DNA from: Moringa oleifera
Lineage: Eukaryota; Streptophyta; Magnoliopsida; Brassicales; Moringaceae
DNA length: 64,000 nucleotides
Direction of reading: 5' to 3'
Assembly: GCA_021397835.1 (NCBI GenBank)
Contig: JAJFZO010000447.1
Coordinates: forward strand, 930,001 to 994,000
Below the pieces are notes generated by a model. It saw nothing but the letters and a program-made list of their open reading frames with translations, was not told where the DNA came from and did no database searches. How positions within the stretch are numbered: position 1 is the stretch's first letter; every line of letters begins with the position of its first letter. A program made the translations under genes and the position numbers. Below are positions 1 through 12,500 of the stretch, piece after piece.

Positions 1-378
1 GTTGACAAATAAAATTGAGAGCTAATGATTTCCAGGAGATAAATGATCAGGACTAAATATGGTGGAAATTAAGGCATTTGTATGGCACCCCAACCGGAAA
101 ATAAAAGAATCTCTGCTCAGAGACAAGTTTTACAGTGATTAAAAAGTTCCCTAGAATTACTTCTACCCAAAAAGGAATGATATCTTTTCCTTGAATAAAA
201 TAAAAGGAAATCCACATTGAGAATAACTAGTGAACTTCTATTTCCATGTCAGAGTACTTCAACACATGGAAAGATATATGATATGCAAGAGTGCAGCCAT
301 CTGCAAGCCACTTCACAATATAAACTTCATCTCTACTTCTTAACATGAAATTATCCAAGAACTGAAAAGATCACATAC

Positions 379-3300
379 CAAATGGAAGCATGTAATTTCT
401 ACGCCTTCTGTTGGCAAGCCATCTACATCTTGGCCATCATCTGCACAATTTTACCACATACCACATTAATGTCGCATATAGTGAGAAACTTTACATCGGA
501 ATCTAACAAACCGAGTTTTACATGAACCAATGTGGCATCCCAATGGAGTGATGTGTGGTGACAGATAGGAAAAAAATGGGGAAAGCACACAACATCTATT
601 CCCTTGATAGAATAAGTCAAACATCTAAGGGCGAAACATTACTGGTAACGAGAACTACAAAAGAGGATTTAATTGTATCACTTAGCTTACAAGCAGCACC
701 ATCATCAAATTAATTTCAGAATTAAGGAGCACCTATGTAGGTTTTCAAAAACTCTGGCATAAAGTTTATCAATAATCCCTAGAACAATTTTAACAGTTTC
801 TAAATTATTAAAGTCACTTAGATTGTATGAAGTGCTCCACAAGATATCATATATGTAATTTGGGCTCTACATTTACCAGGAACACTGTCAAAGTCAAACT
901 TAAATGGCATTATATGGAAAGAAGATTACAACTTGAATTGCAGTTTGTACCACAATGGTTAAGGTAGGGGCAGAACAAAGCAAGAAAACGTGTAAAAAAT
1001 GTCAACATTATCTTATCAAAAATGAAAAAAAGAAAAGAAAACAAGCTCACATAACATGGATAATAAAAGATAACAAATGCTTAAATCCTTGAAATTTCAC
1101 AAAATAGTTATAGAGAAGGCCATTGCCTGTGCGAAAATCAAAAATGTCATCTTCTGTGTAGCAAAATCCTCCCCTCGCAGTATAACAGAATCTGATGGGA
1201 TGACACAGATGATGAAATTAAATGGCATTGAAACATCAGGGCGAGCAGTGATGTAATGATCTATAAAATTCTAAACAACTTAAAAGAACTACACCATGGT
1301 ACCCGCTATGTACTAGATGCATGTGTATCTTGGCTAGAGCATAAGCTGCTGCAGGAAGAACAGCTTCAACCTCCTCATCACTGACCTAAAAGACAGAAGC
1401 ATACAGATCAAGATAGCAGAGAAGAGAGAAACTAATCCAACAATGGACCAAAGCAGTTGGGAGAAAAAGGCTTAAATTTCTTCTTTTTTAATAAAGAATT
1501 CAAATGCTAATCAATGAAAACATCATCTCAACAGCCACAAATTAGGGGAAAACACTCTTTGGAAGGAAACATTATTGAGGTATATATTCAAAATTAGAAA
1601 GACATTAAAAGGAAAAAAAAGACATGTTTTAGAGAACCTTCCAAATTTACTCATCCTATTTCTGATACGAATAACACCTGACTGATTTAGGAACAACATT
1701 CTCCCTTCCATATTTTGATTTCTAACAATTTTTCAATTGTCTTAAAAATTTTAATCTTCAAAAACTTTGATTTTGCAGTTACTTGATATTAATCAATCAA
1801 TTGTTCACTTATAATATACTTGTACTTGCAAAACAAGAAAGATATATATTTTAAAGCAGTTTGAGTTGAAAGGTACCCAGAACGGGATAAAGCACAAAGC
1901 TTGACAAGAAAGCCAAAGGATTAGAGTAGAAACAATTTGAACTGTGCTAGTGAAGTTTCGAACTGCATATATGATAAAGAAATATGATACTTATTTGTGA
2001 TTCCACATGATTTTCATATGTAACATGGAGACAGGTAGGTTAAGTGGCAGAGTAAGACACTGATGCAAATCAAGCTCAGTTGCTCCCATTAATCATGATG
2101 AGTTCAAAACATCAAAAAAAAAAAAATTAAAAAAATAACTCAATCTATAATTGTTTATTGCACAGCTATTTAAGTTGCACTTGCAATGAAACAAAAATCA
2201 TTCCTTAGTTTAGAGAGAAAAAGGGAGGACTAGTAAGACATTTCTACTGTTCATTAAGAAAATAATAACAGAAAATTAAGGAAGAGTGAAAGAAGGTACA
2301 ATCATATGATAGCAATTCAATTGTCAAGGACAAAAAATCATGGGCATTCTAGCAAGAAAGATAGTCCTTAACAAAACAATAAATGATAAAGAAAACTTTT
2401 ACAGTATATTAGGATATGGAATTTTTAGATGGGATTTCATCTTTTCAAGCTTAAAACTCTTTAGGTGAAATTCTGGTTTGCATAAATAAGGAAGTCTTAG
2501 AGGAAATTTTAGTAGGTATTTTAAGTGGGTCTGAGAAGCCCAAGTAACCGTCTAAAATCCTGACTTAAGAGGTGGAATTATAGAAATTCACTTTATTATC
2601 ACTAAAACAGAACAACCTGTTTTATATCTTTCTCATTCTCATTCTTCTTGATTCTCAATTCTTCTAGTGTATGTATGAGACAATCATTATGAGATACAAG
2701 TAGCAATAATTTAACTAGATTGATGAGTATCCTTTTTTTTCTTTCTTTCTTTTTTTGCAATCTGAATATACTAATCATAAATATTTAGAATTGTCAAAGT
2801 TTATAAAAAACCAAAATTTCTACTTTCAAAAATATGCATCCAAATAGTGTATTTCCAAATTTCCTGTCATATAACATCTATTAAGAATTTTACAGATGGC
2901 GAGCTCTAAAAATTTTGCATTTTAATATTCATGCATTTGAAAATTCTCTATCAAAATACGACCTTTAGAGAACGGTTAAGCCCAGGAACCTGATTTTAAC
3001 ACTAAGGGCAGAGGATACAGAGGAGCAAAAGGATAGCAACAAGTCCTAGACTACACCACCATGGCATAGGATAACAAATAGGGGTTTAAGAACTACAGCT
3101 CAGTTTGAAATAAAGCCTTAAAAGATTCCGGATTCATAATGCAAGTCCAATTTTCAAAAGTTCAACTAAAAAGTAAACTCAAAATCAGTAGAAGAGAAGG
3201 AAACATACAGCTGACCACCCCTCAATATTTGTGCTCTTTAATATCTGAACAGGCCTGCAGCAATAAATTAATTAATTAGGTTTCCACCAAGAAGAATAAT

Positions 3301-4986
3301 TAACAGTAAACATTATTTAATGTGATACATGATCATATTGAAGTAACATTACTCACGTGTCAACTGGGCAAAGTAGCATACATTCATCACCTTGTGAACT
3401 TGTAAACACTCTTCTTATAATGCACTCTAATGGACTGTTATTTGTAGAATCGACCTGTCCAATTACATTTAAGAGCAAAATAAGCAAGAACAATATCATC
3501 CTGGTTCTTTTAATATGAGAAAAGAAAATCACTCAATTGAAACAAATTTGTGAAAATGAAATGTATATTTACTACCATTGCAATCTTTTCTTCATAATTC
3601 AGAAAGATCAAACAAAGTGTCATCATCAGATTTGCAACTAATTCATCATCCAAGCAATTTTTAAAAGTCAAGCACTATTTTTTACTAGTCCTCTCAGAGC
3701 TGAATAAATCAGTTTGCATATTAAACAAATGCGAAACTGTGCAACAAAAAGTAGGGCAGCTGCAGCAAGAGGCACCAACGCCAAACGGACTAAAAAACCT
3801 TTTCACACTTAATTCAGGCATGGAAATCCTTTTTTCATTTTATTTTGCTCAGACAGGCATAAAGATCCTTCAAATTAACAATCAATGGACATTAAATGAG
3901 GTAGTAGCATACACTCTTCCTTGTGAACTTGTAAACACTCTTATTATAATGCACTCTAATGGACAGTTATTGGTAGAATCAACCCGTCCAATTAAATTTA
4001 TAAGCAAAATGCGACAAGAATATATCATCATGGCTCTTCTGATAAGTGAATATAAAGAGACTACTCAATTGAAACAAGTTTACCAACAAAAAATTTACAA
4101 TTAAAACCAAAATAGTCTATTCTTCATAACATGGAAAGATCAAACCAAAGTATTATCATCAGATTTCAGCTAATTCATTATCTAAGCAATTTCCAAAATT
4201 CAAGCACTCTTCTTTATTGATTCTATCATAACCAAAAGAAATCAGTTTCCATTTGCAACAAGCTGGGAAAGTGATTGAAACAAAATGTAGAGCACTGCAG
4301 CAAGGAGCACCGACCTCAGCCTTTGCGCTTTAGTCAGGCATAGAAAACTTTCAAATTAACAATCAGCCTCATATGCCTAGTTTACCATTCCAAACCATAG
4401 TTTCAATGGTAGTCACCAATTATGACAAGAAGAATCATATTGCGGGTGAAAAAAAAAAATAAGAAAAGGAAGAGAAGAGAAGTCTCACAATGGTTGCAAT
4501 TCGCTTGTTAGCAGCCATGAGAACCCTGCCAGTGTCATCCACTACGAACCCAGCCGGGGGTTTGGGCAGAGGAGTAGGATTGTTAACTGACATAGAACGC
4601 GAGTTCGAATTCGACCTCGAAGAGGAAGACTCAAGCGCATCATCATCTTCTCCGTAATCATCAACAATCTCAACATCACTCAAATCCACATCCTCCGAAG
4701 AATTTCCAGTGCTTTTGCCCTTCCTCTTCCTCTTCCTTTTCGTATTGGCTGCTGCAGGGGACGACCGTTGCTTGACCGGCTGTCCGGTCCGCGACTTACC
4801 AGTCGAAGCAGCAGTAGCAACAATGCGAAGAGGAAGCAACGGATTGCTAGGGTTTCCTTTTGGTGCTGTGACTGAGATTGACACTGGAAATGAAGAAAAC
4901 GAATGACGGTTCTGGCTTTTCAAAACGGAGAGACCAGACGTTGATGTGAGGAAGATTGAGGATGCCATGGCAGCCATTGTTTGCAT
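379..4986 (-). CDS. Chloroplast-targeted DUF3727-type protein (3' end outside the window)
   Basis: I assembled six exons that join in phase: 4489-4986, 3357-3454, 3209-3254, 1303-1385, 1127-1191 and 379-440. They give 284 residues, and the gene continues past the left edge. The first ~55 residues are rich in Ser, Thr and Ala and look like a chloroplast transit peptide. They are followed by a basic run (KRKRKRKGK, residues 83-91), an acidic Ser/Asp/Glu stretch and a PKPPAGFVVDD motif near 141. Exons 2-6 encode the conserved body: LECIIRRVF, CMLLCPVDTPVQILKST, GFCYTEDDIFDFRTDDG and EGVEITCFHL. This matches from memory the plant/cyanobacterial DUF3727 family, whose biochemical role I do not know. 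In-frame Met codons also occur at residues 4 and 7, so the start could be slightly later. The intron after exon 5 has a GC donor. Intron 1 contains a degenerate second copy of exon 2. Confidence 0.85.
2035..2140 (+). repeat. Possible decayed tRNA-derived SINE in intron 3 of the DUF3727 gene
   Basis: A pol III A-box-like TGGCAGAGTAAG (2045-2056) is followed 46 nt later by a B-box-like GTTCAAAAC (2102-2110), and then an A-rich tail (from 2114). Order and spacing fit a short tRNA-derived SINE. I could not find target-site duplications, so this stays tentative. Confidence 0.3.
3371..4367. repeat. Tandem duplication of exon 2 plus flanking intron in the DUF3727 gene
   Basis: Roughly 3371-3900 and 3901-4367 align with each other through most of their length. 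Shared stretches include TTGTGAACTTGTAAACACTC, a GAAAGATCAAAC block and a CAAATTAACAATCA block near each end. The first copy contains the functional exon 2 (3357-3454). In the second copy the matching pseudo-exon at about 3904-3985 (minus) has lost its splice acceptor (AG changed to GG) and carries a 2-nt deletion that shifts the frame. It is therefore a dead exon inside intron 1. The long plus-strand reading frame over this stretch is incidental. Confidence 0.8.
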
Positions 4987-6300
4987 GCGTGATGTTTGGT
5001 TTAATAGCCTGCAAACTTCAATGGATAAAATCAGGTGTGGTTTCGAAGCTGAAATGTGTTATCAGATATTTCTAAGGGGTTTAAGGACAGTCCCTGCCTG
5101 AAGAGCATCCGGATTTAGCCAGCGAATGATCCAATTGAAAAATATTTAATTAATTTCTTATTATATTCGTGAATCAAAATGTATTTTCAAAAAAGATATT
5201 AAGAAACTCATTTGATACTTATCAAATAATAGGTCAGGATAATATATGAATTAAAATTCTTAAATATAATGTTGTGTAGAAACATTATTAAACAGTATAT
5301 AAAATTTGCATTATTTATAATTTATAAATAGTTTTTAAAATAATATTTATAATATAATATAAAGTAAGATATTATCATATTTATTAACATAACAATCATC
5401 TTTATGATCTCTTTGTAATTTTTGATATAATATTAGATACCAAATAACAATTTTTAGTAAATAAACTTTTAAAGATAATAAAAATCAGTAAACAGCTATG
5501 CATTTTAATATATTTATTTATTAATTTGTAAATAAAAATAAATTTTAAATTATGCAAGTCTAACAAATAAAAAATCTAACCTCCTTTTACAAAATTAATA
5601 TTAAACGTTAAACAAAATAATAAAATAATTTCATTTTATGTGTCAATACCGAATCATTCTTATTTACCATTAGCTCCAATGTTAAATAACATAATCAACT
5701 TGAAAAGATAAAATTATGCAGCTTTCTTGATGCATGCAATCCTTATTAGTAGAAGCCAACAATATTTTCATATGAGCATGAAAAATAACAGATTTTGAAC
5801 AACATTGTATATTATCTCATAAATTTTTTAAAATTTAAGTTAAATATTAAAAAAAATACTTGAACCAACTTTTATGGTTTCAATTCAACAAATTTAATAT
5901 TTAAACCTCCAATTTAATGTAAATCAAAAAATATAATTGTCAATTCTGTATTATTTTCTATCAACAAAGATATGAAGTGTTCATCTTCTTTGCTTCAAAA
6001 AGAGAGTAAACTTGTCAGAGAATGTTATTGATTAAGCAAAATCATTGATTGCAATAGTCAATTAAGAAAGACGAAGGCCAAAGGGAAGAGGGTGAAGTAA
6101 ATTTAGTAAAAGGGAAGGAAAAAATAATAAGCTTCAAAGTATCGGACTTTAGTGCTGGAATATTCAGTCAAAAAATCCAAGCCAGGTAGAGTGGAATCCA
6201 TGACAGGCAACTATGAGGTCTCATTTCTAGATAATATTACTCAGCTGCATTGATCATTGGCTTTTAATTGAGATTGAAGAGCTCAAATCAACAGAAATTG
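4987..6300. other. Intergenic, upstream of the DUF3727 gene
   Basis: This separates the 3' end of the beta-galactosidase gene from the start of the DUF3727 gene; both read leftward. The first ~120 bp should hold the 5' leader and core promoter of the DUF3727 gene, but I see no convincing TATA box. The rest is very AT-rich, with no coding reading frame and no recognisable transposon. Confidence 0.6.
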
Positions 6301-6305
6301 GCTTA

Positions 6306-6311
6306 TTTATT
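6306..6311 (-). terminator. Candidate poly(A) signal of the beta-galactosidase gene
   Basis: AATAAA on the minus strand, about 190 nt after the stop codon. This is a reasonable 3' UTR length for a plant gene. Plant poly(A) signals are loose, so other sites are possible. Confidence 0.35.
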
Positions 6312-6500
6312 GCCCATATTAGCAGTACATGCTACACTAATAAAATTAAAGTTCAAAACAGGAAAAAAGAGAGAGAGAGAAAGAAAGAATGTTGATATTG
6401 AGAAGAAAAATGATTCTCTTTTCTTTTCTTTCTGTCATGAAGCTGCCAAAAATCTGTACTCAAATGTATTGGAATCTGCTCTTTGCTGTGATTGGTAACT

Positions 6501-9500
6501 TCAACTGCATGCTGCTTCAACTGCAAGTTTCTTCGTTATGCCAGGACACAAACTCTTGTTGAAGTTATCTTCTGTTAGTTCGATGACACATTCGTTTTTA
6601 TCCAGGCAAATCTGCAACCACAATGGAGCAAATTAATGAAAAGAGATTAATGCCAATGCAAAGGGAAAGAACAAAATGATACGTATAGAGATATGCTACA
6701 GCTCTGATATGACATGAAACTACTGCTCCGATTTGATGGGATGTCTGCAAGGGAATGTATGATGACAGATGCATGCGCAGTCAAGCTTCTCATCAACCTG
6801 TAATTGTTTACTTCCGAAGGACTGCACTCATAGTTATAAAACTTGTGGTGTCCCAGAAAAATCACTACTTTTCACTAGTTAAAAAAGTTTAAGAATAATG
6901 TGGATTGAAGGAAATAAAGCAGCTCTTGTTCTTACCTTCTCAACCACAGAACTAGAATTAGGATCATGGCAATCTCCTTCAGTATAGGACCCGCATGCTC
7001 CAGTAGGAGTTCCAAAGCTAGCAAATTTCACAGTGGATATACGGGTATTATCAGGGCACTTCAAGAGGACGGTTGCTTTCTTTTTCTTATCTTCAGTTCC
7101 ATCTTCGTGCTGTAATTCATGCTCAACCAAGGGATAATCCTCGGCAACAGAAGCACAAACACCAGACATTTTTCGCCTGGAAAAGCTAATTTTTGTGGGA
7201 TCTCCACCTTTCTCCTCAAAGATCACAAGAACATTCCCAGATGGTTTGAACCAAGACCGTGGGACATGGTACCTGGTCAATAAGAAAAATATAACTTCTC
7301 AAAACCAGAAAAATACCTAATCTTCATGAAATCTACTTCTTTTTCAGAAGCGAAAAAAAAACTTAGAATCATCAGAGCAGAGCTTCAAGAATATAAAGTT
7401 CAAGTAGCTGCAAAAGAGGGTATCCAGAAACTGATTATACAGAATATAATTGACAACAGAAGCAACATGTCTACTCCTTACAATTCTATCTCTTTCTGCC
7501 ATTTCAGTACACATGCAAAATAGAAATATTAAAGTTTCATCTTCACTTAGGCACTCTCACTGACAAACATTTGTGCTTTGAGAAATCTTCACTTTACATA
7601 GAACCGAATCACATATCTAAGCAGCCGACCATGGGGTATAAGAGTGCAAACCTGCAACTTATTTCAAGCATGGAGGGATTTGATAGGTGAACTGAAACAG
7701 GCACAATGTAAATAAAACATATCATAGTATGCTGTTCTATTTGCCAGACGAAATCAAATGTTGTTCTCAATGTAGAAAATCTAGATGATTTCGGGAGCAG
7801 TCTAACATTTATCTAGTTCCAGATAGCTCAGAAATAACTTTTGATATGCTTTACTCCTGGTGTGATACTCTCTTCAGCATTTGTGTAAACAAGGTAGTTA
7901 GGTCATGCAACTTCACACAGATATATCCACCGTGATTGCAGTTTGGCTGCAGTGTTAAGACAAAAAGGAAGAAGGTGGTGTCTGCATAAAAAATAATTCT
8001 GTTTCAGTTTACCATCTTTGTGTGGGCTCTCCACATCCAGTGAAGCATTTGTTTGGGAAAAATTTGCCTCTATAGTCACATTCTTCAACACACTTTTCAT
8101 GTTTAGAACTTTTCCTGGGCCAGTATCTTCCAATTTCTTCCCCATTCAACCAAGCTAGGCCTTTCCCCATATGAAGCATATCCAACCCAACTGGTTCATT
8201 CCCTGGTGGTGGGTCCACAACGGCCTGCCACATTTCCAGAAATAAATTTTTTCCATCATGATGTTCTAGTACGTCTAGTCACAAAAATGATCTACAAATG
8301 AACAAAACACAAAAGAATGATCTTTTCCAAGTCTTTACCTTATACCATGTCAAAGGCTGGTTCTTCGGCGGTTTCGAGGATGATATCCAAATTACAGCAC
8401 CTGAAGCATCTGGGTTGTATATACCTAGGTGTTCTCCAAGTAATCCAATCTAGGAAAATGCAGAGATAAAGAACAAGGTGAGTCCTTCAGAATTTTAGGC
8501 ATAGATTTTAAAATTCACTGTCTTATATGATTTCAGCCCTTCATAGGTTTCAGTTAGATAGGGCATCCTATCAGAGAAGGATCATGGGACATTAGACCTA
8601 TACCACATGCAGCCTTTTGCTGTTTTACATGATTATCATGGAGAACTAGATTCCAGTGCATAAGCCTCTAAGACGAAAGGTTCAGCTGCAGAACTTTTGA
8701 GCAGGACATTGTCATACCAAAAACTATAACAGATTTCCAGAGGGGCAAAAAGTGATACAAATGATGACAAGATGTGTCTGTAATCATCATCTAGGATCCA
8801 TCTTTAAGTTAAATGAATCAAAAAATCAAAATAGAAGGCAAAGTTCACACGAAATTTAACTGTATACAGGTTTTATGCAAGTGAAATGATACCAATTCCA
8901 GAAACTGTCTTGGCATTAGACAACCAAAAAGATTCCAAGTCCATTTTGGAACGTGAACAAGATCCGTGATAGTGGTAGTCAAAATGCACTAAGCATACAA
9001 TTCAAACATTTTATTGAAAAGTGAATGTTAAAACAAAAAATTTGAAAAACAAAAATGATGGCGAAAGAAGAGAAGTAAAGGGGTATGACTCTTTAATTGA
9101 ACAACTGTCATTTAAGGTGCACGCCTGTCATACCATCAACCAGGCACAAACCATGCTACATCTGACACTCAGCAGGGTTCTAGTTCGAATTCAGAACTAG
9201 AGACAGTGTACACAGCATTCTACCTTCAGACAACCAAATAGTTAAAATCTTGCATTCATCTAATAGTAGAGCTGTCAATTAACTTATCCATAATATCAGA
9301 AGATCACATAGTTATCCTAAACTGAGACTCATTTTTCACTTTACGTCTTGAATCTTTTTCCTTTCTTTTTTCTTTTTCCAATGGATAACCTTTTTTCTTC
9401 CATTTTAAATAGTGAACCTTCATTTTCACAGGAAGATTACTAGAGAAAAGCCTTGCCAAAAAGAAAAATATTAATACAGTAAAACAGTCCGACCCGTTAT

Positions 9501-12500
9501 TCTCATGACAGTTTTGATGGCTTCGGTTGGTAATTTGTCCACATTTCTAAACATGAATGCTTCTTCATTAGAGAGCATCATATCTAAAGTAAAATCCAAT
9601 GGGTAAAGGCTTACAGAACGGCAGAAAAGAACAGAAAAGTCCCTAACAAGGCATAACATGTATCCATCAAAAATCACAAGTGTTCCTTAACTGTTTTCTC
9701 AATTCTTATCAATTACTTAAACCATCTGAACTAAGAGGGCAGGTTGCTCTTATGTTCAAATTCAGGGGCACATATAATCAGCTTCTTCTATATAATTCAT
9801 AAGACAACATATATACCAAGCAATGCAGTTGTTGTGACCACAATTGATTCCTCAATAGAAAAATTACAAAGAGTTAAACAGCAACCAATAGCTACTGTTA
9901 CGTAAGAACCAGGAATCAGCAGTATTATAGATACTAGTGCAGTAGGCTATGCATGACGTTCTTTCTAGTTACAACTCTTACAACTAAACTACTCTGAAAT
10001 TTGCACAAGGTATAATGTAAACACGACAGGAAGAAAAGTACCTTGTAGGACCAACTACAGTTAGACAAGTCTAATGTCCCATTGTTAAATCCCTCAATCT
10101 TCACCCTAGTTAATCCTGCTCCTATCCATTCATAAAACGGCCCTGCATTCTGAAGCAGCAAAACAAAGCGCTAAGGAATTTGAAAATGAAACATAGACAG
10201 AACAATACACATGAGAAAAACAGGCATCACTCTTCCTGTTTGTAAACTAAATTTTACCGGCAACAACTGATCATGAAAAATATATATACACATATATACA
10301 TATCATACATACCTTATACATGCAATATGTAATCATATATAGGCACAAGATGTGCAGGAGTCTAAAAGTCAAGATTTTTAATAGCAATAAGGCCCAACAA
10401 TCACAAAAAAAAAAAAACAATAAAAATAAATAAATTAATTAATTCCATCAACCGGGCTAAGTGCCACAGAGATGCCCTACTTAGTTTCTGATTTTCCAAA
10501 GGTCAGGGAAGAGGATGGGGGTTTGACAAAGAAAATGGTAGAAAGTGACCATTTATTATCATGAGAAAATGGTAGAAAGTGACCATTTATTATCATGCTT
10601 TAGCTCAAACCCTGCATTAAGCAGTGATAACAATTGAAAACTTCATTTTGCTCAAAGAAGATAATAACAGGGACACTCCCGTAACCAAGTTAAGCTCTCC
10701 CCGAAAAACCCCATACAACCTATTTTGATGTGGTCCAAATACATATAAAGCCTTCAGCAACATGATTTTTATTATCTTTTCGACAAATGATACGAATAAG
10801 TTAAATAATTTAGCATACATCATAAAAAAAGTAACGAACCTGTAGACCAACAGCCAAGCTTAGTAGTGCAATCTCATTATTTCCTGCCTTGAGGGGAATA
10901 GGTTTCTTAAATTTGAAGGGCAAATGTGTTCCATTCCCAGATGCACTCCCTGAAATTTTGCAGATGAAATGTGATCACCCTATTACATCATCAAACTAGA
11001 TTAATGTGATGAGAAATATTTTACAAAATTGATTTAAGATGTATGACAAAACCCAAGGAAAACATGTCAAGTAAATGATTTTCGGAACTATGACTAATTA
11101 AGCAATTCATGGTTACTACAACAAGGACAATCAGTACCAGAAGAACAAAAGCAAATGGCACATGCATAGTGGCAAGAATACAGAACCAATTTTCATAGCT
11201 GCCATTTGCCAATCACTTGATACAGTCCCTAATTCTAAAAATCAGGAAAGATATACACATGAATAAAATCAAAATGCCTCTCTTTGATTGGTAAGATTCA
11301 AATGTAAGACTTACCCATGAAATGCTGCTTCTACAATAAGCAGTTCAAGGGTTGCATTTATCCCAGAAATTAGAATGTTCATTATTTTTGGGGGTGTTTA
11401 AATCAGTGGTTCTGAACCAAAGTTCGGGTTCTATTATACGTCAATAATTTACTCAAACAAAAGATATACTTCAAAACGCTACAAATGCATGAAAGTTTGA
11501 TAAAGACGTTACATTCCGTTAGCAGAATGCCAGGCATACAGATGACTCATCATGACAAGTAGAATAATCTTTGTTGACATGATAAGAAACAGACCAAGAG
11601 CATTGGAAGTAACATTCACCTCCCGGTCCGAGCCATGATTTAATCCATTGTTGATGCCATAAAGAATGAAAAGTGATACTTTGTCAAAGAGAGAAAGAAA
11701 AGAGTGATACAAAGAAAGGCCCTTCAAGGAAGAAACAGCAAAAGAAATAATAGACTAGAAAGGCTAAAACATATAATGTGTGATTCAGTGTCCTTGCAAT
11801 GTTCATTCCAGAATTTTCTTAAGTCCTAACAGCTAAATCGAGCAAAATGAAGTGAAGCACAGAGTTACACAAAACAAAGACAAAAACCAGATATCTTGGC
11901 ATTTTCATGACCCAGATCAGCTAAAGTACTCGCGTTTCAAGAGTCCCACAATAAGCAAAAACTTGTTTGTTGGCATGAAAACATCAAATTTTCCAATGAT
12001 CAACCAGAATAAATAAAAATAATAATAAGAATTGTACCCTAACATTTGTCACAATTAACCAACCATAAACACCAACAATATTATAGCCAGAAAAAGAGTT
12101 AATGATTCATAAATGAGAATTGCACATTTGCAGACAAATCCATAACTTATGATTGCACATACTAATCAGGTCAGAAGATGAAAGATATACAGCTAAAAGA
12201 GAACCTTTGAAGAAAAAGATAGTAACCTAAAAGTTCTTGATTCACAAAAGCATGGAGAGCATGACCCTTTGACTCAATTAGGAGAATTGGGTGGCTTCCC
12301 TTCTTCAAGAACTCTTCATTTTCACTGACAGTTATACTGCAAATGAAGATAAAATTAGTTGTGAAATCTATATCAAAAACCTAAGTCATATCTCCTTCAA
12401 TAATCTTAATTAGAGCACATGGAACCCAAAGCTCTCCTGTATGGTAAAGACTAAAGAAGGTCAATTAAGTATTGCTCCAAGAAAACAAACTGAAAAGGTG

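Noticed and set aside
3739..4104. 121-codon plus-strand frame
   Set aside because: It lies antisense across the duplicated exon 2 region of the DUF3727 gene; its residues are explained by that duplication.
9060..9240. Possible SINE in beta-galactosidase intron 15 with a B-box-like AGTTCGAATTC
   Set aside because: No convincing A-box at the right distance and no A-rich tail; the GTTCGAATTC is part of a local palindrome.
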